The notes under the pieces: model-generated
What the model saw: the letters and a program-made list of their open reading frames with translations, nothing else
What the model was told of the DNA's origin: nothing
Database searches by the model: none
Made by a program: the position numbers and the translations under genes
In this document: positions 43,573 to 52,333 of the stretch, one piece after another
Numbering within the stretch: the first letter of the stretch is position 1
How the letters are laid out: each line of letters opens with the position of its first letter
Assembly (NCBI RefSeq): GCF_016865235.1
Contig: NZ_CP064030.1
Span: forward strand, 3,472,001 to 3,536,000
Length of the DNA: 64,000 nucleotides
Direction: 5' to 3'
DNA from: Dyella caseinilytica
Lineage (GTDB): Bacteria; Pseudomonadota; Gammaproteobacteria; Xanthomonadales; Rhodanobacteraceae

Positions 43573-45414
43573 GTGGCGCTGACCCTCACTCCCGAAATGA
43601 TCCTGGTACTGGGGCTGGTGTGCTTCACCATGCTCATGCTGGTACTGGAGTGGATCCGCGCCGACATGGTGGCGCTGCTTGTCGTGGTGGTCATCGGCCT
43701 TACCGGCCTGATTCCGTCAGATCGCGTCTTCAACGGCTTTGCGGGTAACGCGGTGATTGCGATCATCGCGATCATGATCATGGGCGCGGGACTGGATCGC
43801 GCCGGCGTGCTTGGTCTTACCGCACAGTTCGTGATGCGCATGGCGCGTGGTAAGGAATCGCGACTGGGAGTGGTGATCAACGCCGTTACCAGTCTGTTCA
43901 GCGCGGTCATTCCCAGCCAAGCGCTAGCCGCGCTGATGATTCCGGTGACCAGCCGACTGTCCGCCCGCACCGGCGTGCCGATTTCGCGATTGCTGTTGCC
44001 GATGGCGTTCTGCATCCTCACCGCCACCAACACGACGCTGATCGCGAACTCGCCGCTGATCGTGCTCAACGATCTGATCGCCAGCGCCAACGCCAACCTG
44101 CCGCCAGGCGCGCAGACGGTGCCCAAGTTCGGCTTGTTCAGCGTGACGCCGGTCGGCCTTGCGTTGGCAGCTGCGGGCATCTTGTTCTTCTACCTCTTCA
44201 CCAACAAGCTTCTGCCGGAGCGCGAAGACGAACGGCAGAAAGTGACGCCGGGCCGTACGGAAAGCTACTTCGCCGAGACCTATGGCATCGTCGGTGAAAC
44301 CGCCGAACTCACCGTGACCGCGGAAAGTCCGCTGGTCGGCATGAGCATCGGCGAAGTGGAGCAACTGCACGGTGCGCCGCTGATCCTGGCGATCAAGAGT
44401 GGCAACGAAGCACGCATGGCACCACCTGCTGATCAAGTGATCTGGGTCGGCTCAGTGCTGGGCGTGCTCGGTCCGCGCGATGAGGTCAATCGCTTCGCCA
44501 ACAACCAGCTGTGCAAGGTATCGCCGCGCATGCGGCAATTGGGCGAATTGTTCAATCCCACCCGCGCGGGTATTTCCGAAGCGGTGATCCCGCCGAGTTC
44601 GCGCTTCCTGAAGCAATCGGTGGGCGATCTGCGCTTGCGCAAGCGCTATGGCATTTCAGTGCTGGCGGTAACGCGCGGCGATCATGTGTATCGCGACGAT
44701 CTGCGTGCCGTAAGCCTGCGCACTGGCGACACACTGGTACTGCATTCAAGCTGGAAAGCACTGCAGGAAGTATCCGAAGACAAAGACCTGGTCGTCGTGA
44801 CGGATATTCCGCGCGAAGAGCAGCGCCCCAACAAGATCTGGCTGGCGGTGGGCTTCTTCCTGCTGGCGAAAGGTCTGGCGCTGTTCACCAACCTCGACCT
44901 TTCTGTCGCAATGATGACGGGTGCCATCGGCATGCTGCTTAGCGGCGTGCTGAACATGGATGAAGCCTACAAAGCGGTGAACTGGAAAACGATTTTCGTT
45001 ACGGCATGCCTGATTCCATTGGGCTGGTCGATGGACTCCACCGGCACCGCCGCCTGGCTGGCGCAGGAAGTGTTGCTGCATCTTGGTCATGCTTCACCAT
45101 GGGTGCTGCAGGCCTCGCTGGCGATTCTCACGCTGCTGTTTTCACAAGTGATGTCAAATGTGGGCGCCACCGTGATGATGGTGCCGGTGGCGATCAGCGT
45201 GGCGGTGGCGACTGGCGGAAATCCGTCTGCTTACGCGCTGATCGTCGCAGTGTCCTCGTCCAACACGTTCCTGCTGAGCTCTGGACATCCGGCGCTGATG
45301 ATGGTCACCGGCCCCGGTGATTACAGCAGCAGGGATTTCCTGCGCGCCGGTGTTCCGCTCACGTTCATCGTGTTGGTGATCACTATGATCGCCATCAATT
45401 TGATGTACCGCTGA
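43573..45414 (+). CDS. SLC13-family permease with two RCK_C domains
   Basis: A 613-residue polytopic membrane protein. Two membrane halves of the divalent anion/sodium symporter (DASS) type (residues about 5-210 and 430-610) flank a cytosolic centre. The centre holds two TrkA-C/RCK_C domains; the first is around VGMSIGEVEQLHGAPLILAIKSG and the second around FLKQSVGDLRLRKRYGISVLAVTRGD. The helical hairpin ATNTTLIANSPLIVLN and the later SNVGATVMMVPVAISVA are the two SLC13 substrate signatures. The GTG at 43573 is the best start before MILVLGLVCFTML, with AAGGA upstream; a longer frame adds 27 non-hydrophobic residues. The substrate is uncertain (sulfate, dicarboxylate or similar). Confidence 0.88.
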   Translation: MALTLTPEMILVLGLVCFTMLMLVLEWIRADMVALLVVVVIGLTGLIPSDRVFNGFAGNAVIAIIAIMIMGAGLDRAGVLGLTAQFVMRMARGKESRLGVVINAVTSLFSAVIPSQALAALMIPVTSRLSARTGVPISRLLLPMAFCILTATNTTLIANSPLIVLNDLIASANANLPPGAQTVPKFGLFSVTPVGLALAAAGILFFYLFTNKLLPEREDERQKVTPGRTESYFAETYGIVGETAELTVTAESPLVGMSIGEVEQLHGAPLILAIKSGNEARMAPPADQVIWVGSVLGVLGPRDEVNRFANNQLCKVSPRMRQLGELFNPTRAGISEAVIPPSSRFLKQSVGDLRLRKRYGISVLAVTRGDHVYRDDLRAVSLRTGDTLVLHSSWKALQEVSEDKDLVVVTDIPREEQRPNKIWLAVGFFLLAKGLALFTNLDLSVAMMTGAIGMLLSGVLNMDEAYKAVNWKTIFVTACLIPLGWSMDSTGTAAWLAQEVLLHLGHASPWVLQASLAILTLLFSQVMSNVGATVMMVPVAISVAVATGGNPSAYALIVAVSSSNTFLLSSGHPALMMVTGPGDYSSRDFLRAGVPLTFIVLVITMIAINLMYR

Positions 45415-45460
45415 ACATTGGTGCCCTACTGACAGCTTGTCTATCCCGAGCAAAGCATCC

Positions 45461-46744
45461 GTGATAACCCACCCCAGCGATCCCCGTCTTGCGATCATCG
45501 GACTCGGCTACGTCGGCTTGCCACTTGCCGCAGAATTTGGCCGATTCTTCGACACATTAGGCTACGACATCGACGCAGCACGCGTGGACGCACTCAAACG
45601 CGGTACAGACAGCAATCAAGAAACGACAGCTGAGGAACTCGCAGCAGCGAAACAGCTACGCTTCAGTACCGATGTCGAAGCCTTGCGTGATCGCAATGTC
45701 TTCATCATCACCGTGCCGACGCCGGTGGATGAGCACAAACGCCCGGACTTCACGCCACTGATCCGCGCCAGCAAGATGATCGGCGGCGTCTTGAAGCAAG
45801 GCGATGTGGTGATCTACGAATCCACCGTATATCCCGGCGCCACCGAAGAAATCTGCGTACCCGAACTCGAACGCGCTTCAGGTTTGCGCTTCAACCACGA
45901 TTTCACTGTCGGCTACAGTCCGGAACGCATTAACCCTGGCGACAAGCTGCGTCGGCTCACCACCATTCCCAAGATCACCTCCGGCTCCACGCCGGATACG
46001 GCGGATTTTGTTGATGCACTGTATGCGCGCATCATCACCGCCGGCACGCACAAAGCGTCGAGCCTGAAAGTGGCCGAAGCCGCCAAGGTGATCGAGAACA
46101 CGCAGCGCGACGCCAATATCGCGTTGATCAATGAATTCGCGCTGATCTTCCACCGGCTCGGGATCGACACACAGGATGTGTTGGCCGCTGCCGGAACGAA
46201 ATGGAATTTTCTGCCCTTTCAGCCCGGATTGGTCGGCGGCCATTGCATCGGCGTGGATCCGTATTACCTGATCCAGAAAGCGCAATCGACCGGCTACTAC
46301 CCGGACATTTTGTTGGCTTGTCGCCGCATCAATGATGCGATGGGACAGCATGTCGCCAGCGAAGTGATCAAGTTGATGGTTGGCCAGGGTCACGCGATTC
46401 GTGGCAGTCGCGTGCTGGTGCTCGGACTTACCTTCAAGGAAAACTGCCCGGATCTGCGCAACACGCGCGTGGTGGATCTGGTGCGTGAACTGGAAAGCTA
46501 TGGCGCGTCGGTCGATGTGTACGACCCTTGGGCCGATGCTGACGAAGCGCACCAGAATTACGACCTGACACTGCTATCCAAGGTCGAAGCATACGGCGAC
46601 TATGCTGCCGTGGTGCTGGCCGTGGCGCACCAGCAGTTCAAACCAGGCGGTGCTTACGACGTGCGCGCACTGGCCATGCCCAACGGCGTCGTTTACGACA
46701 TCAAGGGCGTGCTGCCCAAAGAACAGGTCGACGCGCGGCTTTGA
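45461..46744 (+). CDS. Nucleotide-sugar dehydrogenase (TviB/WbpO type)
   Basis: A 427-residue UDP-sugar 6-dehydrogenase, probably oxidising UDP-GlcNAc or UDP-GalNAc to the uronic acid used in capsule or O-antigen sugars. NAD-binding motif RLAIIGLGYVGLPLAAEFG; YESTVYPGATEEICVP; the central KVIENTQRDANIALINE helix; catalytic Cys in VGGHCIGVDPYYL; and C-terminal GLTFKENCPDLRNT. It belongs to the Vi-antigen TviB/WbpO subgroup. The start could be TTG 45437 (8 codons longer) or GTG 45461; neither shows a clear Shine-Dalgarno, and GTG fits the family length better. No other surface-sugar genes are next to it. Confidence 0.93.
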   Translation: MITHPSDPRLAIIGLGYVGLPLAAEFGRFFDTLGYDIDAARVDALKRGTDSNQETTAEELAAAKQLRFSTDVEALRDRNVFIITVPTPVDEHKRPDFTPLIRASKMIGGVLKQGDVVIYESTVYPGATEEICVPELERASGLRFNHDFTVGYSPERINPGDKLRRLTTIPKITSGSTPDTADFVDALYARIITAGTHKASSLKVAEAAKVIENTQRDANIALINEFALIFHRLGIDTQDVLAAAGTKWNFLPFQPGLVGGHCIGVDPYYLIQKAQSTGYYPDILLACRRINDAMGQHVASEVIKLMVGQGHAIRGSRVLVLGLTFKENCPDLRNTRVVDLVRELESYGASVDVYDPWADADEAHQNYDLTLLSKVEAYGDYAAVVLAVAHQQFKPGGAYDVRALAMPNGVVYDIKGVLPKEQVDARL

Positions 46745-46754
46745 TCACACGCCA

Positions 46755-47108
46755 TTAAGCATGGCCGAGTACGACCTCGCCCTGTTCCACCCGCACCGGC
46801 ACGCCACGCAGGCTTTCGCCCTTGCACGGACCACCGATGCATTCGCCGTTATCCACGTTGAAGCTGGCGCCATGCGCTGCGCAAACCAGCATGCCCTTCG
46901 AAATCAGGAATTTACCCGGCGCCCAGTCCAATCGGCGGCCGGCGTGCGGGCAGATATTCAGCCAGGCGTGCACGCGCTCGTCCTGCCGCAGCAGGATGAC
47001 GCTTTCCTCGCCTTCGGGCAGGAGCACGTCCACGGCGATCGCCTCGCCATTGATCATGTCATCGAGCCGGCACAGGCGGCGGGGAGAGGTGGCTGTATCC
47101 ATCGGCAC
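46755..47108 (-). CDS. Rieske [2Fe-2S] domain protein
   Basis: A 117-residue protein consisting of a single Rieske domain. The cluster ligands are visible as CPHAGRRLDW (Cys and His) and CAAHGASFNVDNG (Cys and His), 20-25 residues apart. Similar to stand-alone ferredoxin subunits of oxygenases and to assimilatory nitrite-reductase small subunits, but no oxygenase gene is nearby. Cytosolic, no signal peptide. ATG 47108 or the Met two codons later (47102) could start translation. It is convergent with the dehydrogenase; the gap is about 10 bases. Confidence 0.87.
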   Translation of the reverse strand: MPMDTATSPRRLCRLDDMINGEAIAVDVLLPEGEESVILLRQDERVHAWLNICPHAGRRLDWAPGKFLISKGMLVCAAHGASFNVDNGECIGGPCKGESLRGVPVRVEQGEVVLGHA

Positions 47109-47178
47109 TTGCCTTCAAGGCCATTCGGCCTCATCGTTACACACGTAAGTCATTGATTTTACCACACGGATTTTTAAC

Positions 47179-47448
47179 ATGCGCATCGTTCTTCCGCTGA
47201 TGCACCGTCGTCGCAACCCGCTCGTCCAAGCATTGTCGCTGTTGCTGGGTCTGTTCGTCATCGGCGTGCTGATGGTGTTCGGGCTGGTCGTGGCGGGTGT
47301 GCTGATGGTTGGCGGGGCGCTGTGGCTGGTGTGGCGCCAGTGGAAGCGCGGCAGTGCGCTGCCTGCTGCTCGCGAGGCGCGTGATCCCGAGGTGCTGGAA
47401 GGCGAGTATGTCGTCATCCGCAGTTCGCGGCCTGTTACTCATCATTGA
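47179..47448 (+). CDS. Small single-pass or hairpin membrane protein, unknown
   Basis: An 89-residue protein with a basic start (MRIVLPLMHRRRNPLVQ), a long hydrophobic region about residues 18-54 (two tight helices, GLFVIGVLMVFGLVVAGVLM and the following stretch), then a polar end VLEGEYVVIRSSRPVTHH. Family not recognised. It could be a membrane-stress or scaffold peptide. It is divergent from the Rieske gene. Ribosome-binding site unclear. Confidence 0.65.
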   Translation: MRIVLPLMHRRRNPLVQALSLLLGLFVIGVLMVFGLVVAGVLMVGGALWLVWRQWKRGSALPAAREARDPEVLEGEYVVIRSSRPVTHH

Positions 47449-47532
47449 ATCCGGTAAAGAAAACGCAAGATTCGGATAGCTGCCACGGCACGCCGGACCT
47501 AAGCTCGATGGCAACCTCCCCTGGATGCCGCC

Positions 47533-48417
47533 ATGCGCAACTCCCTCGCCACGCTTGAAGCCCCGCTGGAACACGTCCGTGCGCTGATCGAGCGCGCGAC
47601 GGAAGCGCCGTCCCTCACCGCTCTGGCCAGCGCCGCCCGACTTAGCCCCAGTCATCTGCAGCGCGCGTTTCGCCGCCGCTATGGCATGAGTCCGGCCGAA
47701 TATCATCGCGCACGCCGCTTCGGCCAGTTCAAGACTGCCTTGCGAAAAGGCGCTGCCGTGGCCGATGCGGTGTACGACGCGGGTTTTGGTTCCGGCAGCC
47801 GCGTTTACGAACACACCAATCGCCTGCTTGGCATGACGCCGGCCAGTTACCGTGCCGGCGGCGCGGGCGCCGACATCCATTACACAACCATCAACACGCC
47901 GTTGGGACAACTGCTGGTCGCTGCAACCGCCAAAGGCATCTGCGCCGTCACGCTCGGCGCCAGCGATAAAGAATTGGAACAGCGTCTGGCCGACGAATTT
48001 CCGAAGGCCACACGCGAACGCGTCGACAACGGCCGTGAGGAATGGCTCGATGCCGTCATCGCCCGCATCGCCAGCGAACTGGGATGGAGCGATCGCGAAG
48101 CGCCGGACATGCCACCGATCGACGTAGCGGCCACCGCGTTCCAGTGGCGCGTGTGGGAAGCATTGACTCGCATCCCGGCCGGTACCACCAAGAGCTATGG
48201 CGAACTCGCCGCGGAAATCGGCAAGCCCGGTGCAGCCCGCGCCATCGGTCAGGCCTGCGGCAGTAATCGTCTGGCATTGCTGGTGCCCTGTCATCGCATC
48301 GTTCGCGAGGATGGCGCGCTGGGTGGTTGGCGCTGGGGCGTGGAACGAAAGCGTGCCCTTCTTGCACAGGAAGAGCAGCAGCACGGGGCAAGTAACACGC
48401 CGCGCAAGAAGCGGTAG
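47533..48417 (+). CDS. AraC-type regulator fused to O6-methylguanine-DNA methyltransferase
   Basis: A 294-residue two-domain protein: AraC helix-turn-helix (about 14-108, HLQRAFRRRYGMSPAEYHRARR, then YEHTNRLLGMTPASYR) followed by an MGMT domain (about 115-285) with acceptor Cys253 in LLVPCHRIVREDG and GGWRWGVERKRALL. This is Ada without its N-terminal zinc-finger methyl-acceptor domain. MGMT transfers the alkyl group from O6-alkylguanine to Cys253. Since Ada normally senses methylphosphotriesters through the missing domain, how this one would be switched on is open. It resembles AraC/MGMT fusions known in other proteobacteria. No ada or alkB is in the window. Confidence 0.9.
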   Translation: MRNSLATLEAPLEHVRALIERATEAPSLTALASAARLSPSHLQRAFRRRYGMSPAEYHRARRFGQFKTALRKGAAVADAVYDAGFGSGSRVYEHTNRLLGMTPASYRAGGAGADIHYTTINTPLGQLLVAATAKGICAVTLGASDKELEQRLADEFPKATRERVDNGREEWLDAVIARIASELGWSDREAPDMPPIDVAATAFQWRVWEALTRIPAGTTKSYGELAAEIGKPGAARAIGQACGSNRLALLVPCHRIVREDGALGGWRWGVERKRALLAQEEQQHGASNTPRKKR

Positions 48418-48478
48418 AAGCACTAGCGTTCACGGCTTACCCCGAAAGCCAGCATAAAGGCACAGCCCTCATGCTCCT

Positions 48479-48500
48479 CGTCCCGGCGCAGGCCGGGACG
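48479..48500. repeat. Dispersed palindrome, CGTCCCGG type
   Basis: CGTCCCGG (48479-48486) pairs with CCGGGACG (48493-48500) over a 6-base loop in the gap before the DMT exporter gene. It is a variant of the TCATCCCGG family. The rest of the 48418-48629 gap shows no gene. Confidence 0.6.
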
Positions 48501-48629
48501 ACAGGTAGGGATTGCTCGCTCGCAAACGGCTCGACGTTTGCCACTGATTCAACCCAGCCTTGCAATGTCTGCGCTACTTCGCGGACATCCCTTGCGGCTA
48601 TCTTATGTAACCCAAGTGCAGACACACCG

Positions 48630-49547
48630 ATGACTGACTCCGCCGCCAACACCCTCGCCACGCCATCGCAAGAAAAGAGCCATGCGGGCAACTGGGTGCC
48701 GTTGTCGATGTTCGCGCTGTACATCATCTGGGGCTCGACCTACCTCGGCATTCGCGTTGCGTTGCAGAGCTACCCACCCTTCCTGCTGGCAGGCATTCGA
48801 TTCGCCGTTGCCAGTCTGCTGATGCTCGGCTATCTGCGTTGGCGCGGCGTGCCCATGCCCACCGCACGCCAATGGCGTAATGCAGCGATTACCGGCGTGC
48901 TTCTGCTCGGCATGGGCAATGGCTTGGTCTGCTTTGCAGAAGAAAGCGTCAGCTCAGGCATCTCTGCCGTCGTGGTGGCGACCATGCCGCTGTTCGCTGC
49001 GATCTTTACCGGCCTGTACGGCGAATGGCCCACACGCGGTGAAACACTGGGCCTGATGATTGGTTTTATCGGCGTGATCGTGCTGAATCTCGGCAGCGCG
49101 TTGACCGCTTCACATCTGGGCGCTGCGGCCTTGCTGGTCGCATCCATGGCGTGGGCATTCGGCTCAGTGTGGAGCCGTCGCCAGGACATGCCGACAGGCA
49201 TGATGAATACCTGCGCGCAGATGCTATGCGGCAGCGTCGCCTTGCTTACTGCCGGGTGGTTGAGTGGTGAAAAGCTGCCGACCAGCCCGACTTTGCACGC
49301 AACTCTCGCTGCCGCTTATCTGGTGGTGTTCGGATCGCTTATCGCTTTCAGCGCTTACTTATATGTGCTCAAACACGCGCGTCCGGCGTTCGCCACCAGC
49401 TACGCATACGTCAACCCACCGGTTGCAGTGTTGTTTGGCGTGCTGCTACTGGGCGAAAAAGTTGGCCCATTCGATCTGGGAGGCATGGCAGTCATCCTGG
49501 TTGGCGTCGTCATCATCACGCTGGCGCGCCAACGACGAGCTCATTGA
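48630..49547 (+). CDS. EamA-family drug/metabolite exporter (YedA-like)
   Basis: A 305-residue ten-helix inner-membrane transporter with two EamA repeats. The WGSTYLGIRVALQSYPPFLLAGIR opening and the later ATSYAYVNPPVAVLFGVLLLGEKV are typical of the YedA/RhaT-like DMT group. Substrate is unknown; export of amino acids or drugs is usual for the family. The ATG at 48630 begins MTDSAANTLATPSQ; an upstream extension would translate non-conserved sequence. It is a separate gene from the DMT at 9914-10822. Confidence 0.9.
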   Translation: MTDSAANTLATPSQEKSHAGNWVPLSMFALYIIWGSTYLGIRVALQSYPPFLLAGIRFAVASLLMLGYLRWRGVPMPTARQWRNAAITGVLLLGMGNGLVCFAEESVSSGISAVVVATMPLFAAIFTGLYGEWPTRGETLGLMIGFIGVIVLNLGSALTASHLGAAALLVASMAWAFGSVWSRRQDMPTGMMNTCAQMLCGSVALLTAGWLSGEKLPTSPTLHATLAAAYLVVFGSLIAFSAYLYVLKHARPAFATSYAYVNPPVAVLFGVLLLGEKVGPFDLGGMAVILVGVVIITLARQRRAH

Positions 49548-49601
49548 CGGATGACCGGTCCGCAGCGTTGCGGAACAACTCCCTGTCATGTCGACAGTCG
49601 A

Positions 49602-50117
49602 TTATTGATAAACCACCGTAACCGTCGCCACTGAACTGACACTTCCGGCGCTTACCGACCCTACACGCCAGTAACCCGCACGCAACGCAATCACGGCCCC
49701 GTTATTGACGACAGGAACGGTACGCGTGTTGTTGGTGCCGTTTGCACCGATGTTCAAACCATCGGCCGATTCCAGCTCCACCGCTGCGCCCTTCGCACTG
49801 CCCGTGTTGAGGAAACGCAAAGGATCACTGGTATCTGGCGTCCCTCCAAACACGAATGTCGCGCCGGTCATTCCCGGTGCACAGTTCTGGAGGGTGAGAT
49901 TGAATGTTTGAAAATTACCCGAGCCGTACACGTTAAGCACACTGGCATCGATGGGATCGAACACGATGGTGCGATCGTCGTCCCCCACCGCCCACTGACA
50001 GGTGCCCGGATCGATTTCGCCAGTCATGTCGAACTGCGTTTGCGCAACAGCCGTGCCGGCATGCGCTGCCGACACGACGATCCCCATGACAAGTAGGAGC
50101 TTGCGCAACATGTGCAT
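49602..50117 (-). CDS. Fimbrial minor pilin (third of three)
   Basis: A 171-residue secreted pilin: signal peptide MHMLRKLLLVMGIVVSAAHAG, mature part with one conserved Cys pair (GTCQWAVG and LQNCAPGM) and a C-terminal beta-strand ending VATVTVVYQ, the donor-strand partner recognised by the chaperone. It belongs to the FimA/SCPU-like pilin superfamily. It is the last gene of the chaperone-usher operon. AAGG in the tail of the previous gene precedes the start. The Met two codons on (50111) is an alternative start. Confidence 0.88.
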   Translation of the reverse strand: MHMLRKLLLVMGIVVSAAHAGTAVAQTQFDMTGEIDPGTCQWAVGDDDRTIVFDPIDASVLNVYGSGNFQTFNLTLQNCAPGMTGATFVFGGTPDTSDPLRFLNTGSAKGAAVELESADGLNIGANGTNNTRTVPVVNNGAVIALRAGYWRVGSVSAGSVSSVATVTVVYQ

Positions 50118-50123
50118 TCAACC

Positions 50124-50654
50124 TTACTGGTAGGTAACGCCAAGGGTAACGGTGGCTGTACCCGCGCCGGTTTTGCTCAAGGCACCGGTCTGGTGGAACT
50201 GTGCCGTAATTGGGTGAGTACCGCTGGTGCCAGGATTGTTGATCTGAATGGGAGTTGCGCCGCTCGGCGGAAGAACCGCGCCCGAGGCATTTGTATCTCT
50301 CAACTCAAAGGGTGCACCCGGCAGACCGCTGTCCCAAAAGTTGGCATTGCCGCCGGTGGTCTTGTCTGCCGTACCGGTAAACTTAAACGTAATGGACTGC
50401 ATGCCCGCTGCGCAGTTGGAATAACTGATATTGATGGGTGCAACAAACCCAGACTGGTAACTGCCAGTGAACAGGTTCGCATTGAAGGTACCCACATTCA
50501 GCGGGTTGCCGCTGTTGACCGCAATGGTGCAGGTACCGGCTGTAATGTTGCCGGTGATGTTGAAGGTGGTTTGAGCCTGTGCAAACGAAGCGACGCACAA
50601 CAAGCCCGTCGCAATAGCGAGTTTCAAAGTAAATGTACGCATGACAATGTCCAA
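50124..50654 (-). CDS. Fimbrial minor pilin (second of three)
   Basis: A 176-residue secreted pilin: signal peptide MDIVMRTFTLKLAIATGLLCV with cleavage after ASFAQA, the Cys pair (GTCTIAVNSG and NCAAGMQSI), and a C-terminal strand GTATVTLGVTYQ. Same architecture as its neighbours and as type 1 fimbrial subunits. It is coupled to the other minor pilins by short spacers (12 bases upstream, 6 bases downstream). The ligand or position in the fibre is unknown. Confidence 0.88.
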   Translation of the reverse strand: MDIVMRTFTLKLAIATGLLCVASFAQAQTTFNITGNITAGTCTIAVNSGNPLNVGTFNANLFTGSYQSGFVAPINISYSNCAAGMQSITFKFTGTADKTTGGNANFWDSGLPGAPFELRDTNASGAVLPPSGATPIQINNPGTSGTHPITAQFHQTGALSKTGAGTATVTLGVTYQ

Positions 50655-50666
50655 TTGCTGGTGAAA

Positions 50667-51206
50667 TCAGTTGTAAGTGAAGTTGATGGTGATGGGCACG
50701 TTGATGCTGCCTGCGGTAACAGCTCCGGTCGTTTTGTAGAAATGCGCCCACATGTTGAACGTATTCGTCAACTGGGTCGGATCGACACCATTCCAGTTAA
50801 TGGAGCTATTTGGCCATATTTGTGTCGATTGGCCGTTGTACAGCAGCTCGATAGCTACGCCTCGAACCGCAGATCCACTGTTCACGGACCATAAGTGGTT
50901 GTTCGAAGTGTCGGCTGTACCTGAGAAATAGAGATGAATGGTGTTGATGCCTAACAAGCACCCTGTCGCAACGAGTGGAATCTGCACCGTAGGTGTTGAC
51001 GTATTGGTATTGAAAGACGTATTTGGATAGGTACCTATGTTCGTGCTGTTTCCACCATTGACAGAAAAATTGCAGGTTGGCACGAGGAACTGACCATTGA
51101 AATTAATAGTCAAATCTGTCGAAAAAGCAGGTGTTGACTGCAACGTCATCGCTGCGAATAAAGCCCACGTTGAGTACTTATATTTCATATCCATCATCGT
51201 GATCAC
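50667..51206 (-). CDS. Fimbrial minor pilin (first of three)
   Basis: A 179-residue secreted pilin: signal segment near residues 8-28 (KYSTWALFAAMTLQSTPAFS), the Cys pair (PTCNFSVNG and ATGCLLGIN) and a C-terminal strand SINVPITINFTYN. The GTG start at 51206 overlaps the adhesin stop (GTGA); ATG codons at 51197, 51194 or 51188 are alternatives. This gene is notably AT-rich: the sequence lines 50941, 51001, 51061 and 51121 have 32, 24, 23 and 28 G/C of 60, against 36-43 for many neighbouring genes. Confidence 0.86.
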   Translation of the reverse strand: MITMMDMKYKYSTWALFAAMTLQSTPAFSTDLTINFNGQFLVPTCNFSVNGGNSTNIGTYPNTSFNTNTSTPTVQIPLVATGCLLGINTIHLYFSGTADTSNNHLWSVNSGSAVRGVAIELLYNGQSTQIWPNSSINWNGVDPTQLTNTFNMWAHFYKTTGAVTAGSINVPITINFTYN

Positions 51207-52333
51207 AGGTAGCTCAACGTGACGGTTGCGGTGGCATTGGCAGCCCCCGCGGTGATAGACGCACCTGTTTGGTAGTAACGCGCTTGGAGACTAATGGTGT
51301 AGTTGGCCGAACTCGTCTGATTAAGGGTTAGTCCCGAAGGTGTCGCCGTGTTGAACTGAACCGGTGTGCCGCTGGAGTTGGCCAACTGAATGCCGATGCC
51401 AGTTGCCCCGCCAGACGAGAGATTCATCACGCCGTTCGTGGCGTTCGCAACACCGTTAGTCGGATTGACGCTATACCCGATGGAATTCTGGGCAAGCGTC
51501 CCCGTTGTCGTTCGCGAAGTGTCGGCATTAAAAGTCGTATACGTAGACCCGAAGAATGCCGGACAGTTGTTCAACCGAATATTGACGGGCACCCATGTAG
51601 CCGTAGTCGTACCTACGCCTCTCAGCTCAGTGGTTAAGTGCGCACCAAGGTTGACCGACACGTTGGGTGTCGTACAAGTACTGGAAATGATGCTGACTTG
51701 TCCGATGACAGTGGCCAACAAGAAGCGCGTGGAATTACCGCCGTCCATACTGACTTCAGATGTTTGGAAAGTAGGCAAGCCAGCGGCAGTTATTGTGCCG
51801 GCACCCACTGTGCTACTGATCTTGATGAGATCCAATCTGAAATTGGAACCATTTGTAAAGCTAATAGGATTTGAAGGAGCCGGGTAATTAACGATCCCAC
51901 CGTGGCCTGGCACCGGAGTTGTGGCGCCATTGATTCGCACTCCTATACCTGGAATGGCTGTTTGGTAAACCGGGTAACCCGAAGGATCAACGTAACTCGA
52001 CAGTGGATAGGGCTGACTCACCAAGGATGTCTGTACCTGATAACTTCCAGCCGTACAGAGCAATGTAGGCACGACGCTACTCGCGTAACCCATCTCGTAG
52101 ATGACCGTCCCAATGGGTGCGTCTCGCCCAACCGTAGCGCTACCAGATAAGGTTCCCACTTGGGTCACCCATGTTGGTGTTGTGGAGGTGTATTGACAAT
52201 TACCCGCTGCAAACGCCGTCTTTGCTGTACCCAAAAGCAAAAGAGCGAACGTTGCCAGCGCAATACGCATCCAGCGCGAGGCGCCAATAGCAACCTCGTA
52301 GTTTTGAGATGGGGGAGTCAAGTACGTTGTCAT
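51203..52333 (-). CDS. Fimbrial tip adhesin (two-domain)
   Basis: A 376-residue secreted protein: signal peptide (residues about 21-43, ALATFALLLLGTAKTAFA), an N-terminal domain of about 170 residues with several Cys (likely receptor-binding), then a pilin domain (about 225-376) with the Cys pair TCTTPNV...NNCPAFFG and the end strand ATATVTLSYL. This two-domain form is that of FimH-type tip adhesins. Its ATG overlaps the usher stop by four bases (ATGA). The receptor is unknown. Rather AT-rich (roughly 50%) compared with the usher. Confidence 0.85.
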   Translation of the reverse strand: MTTYLTPPSQNYEVAIGASRWMRIALATFALLLLGTAKTAFAAGNCQYTSTTPTWVTQVGTLSGSATVGRDAPIGTVIYEMGYASSVVPTLLCTAGSYQVQTSLVSQPYPLSSYVDPSGYPVYQTAIPGIGVRINGATTPVPGHGGIVNYPAPSNPISFTNGSNFRLDLIKISSTVGAGTITAAGLPTFQTSEVSMDGGNSTRFLLATVIGQVSIISSTCTTPNVSVNLGAHLTTELRGVGTTTATWVPVNIRLNNCPAFFGSTYTTFNADTSRTTTGTLAQNSIGYSVNPTNGVANATNGVMNLSSGGATGIGIQLANSSGTPVQFNTATPSGLTLNQTSSANYTISLQARYYQTGASITAGAANATATVTLSYL

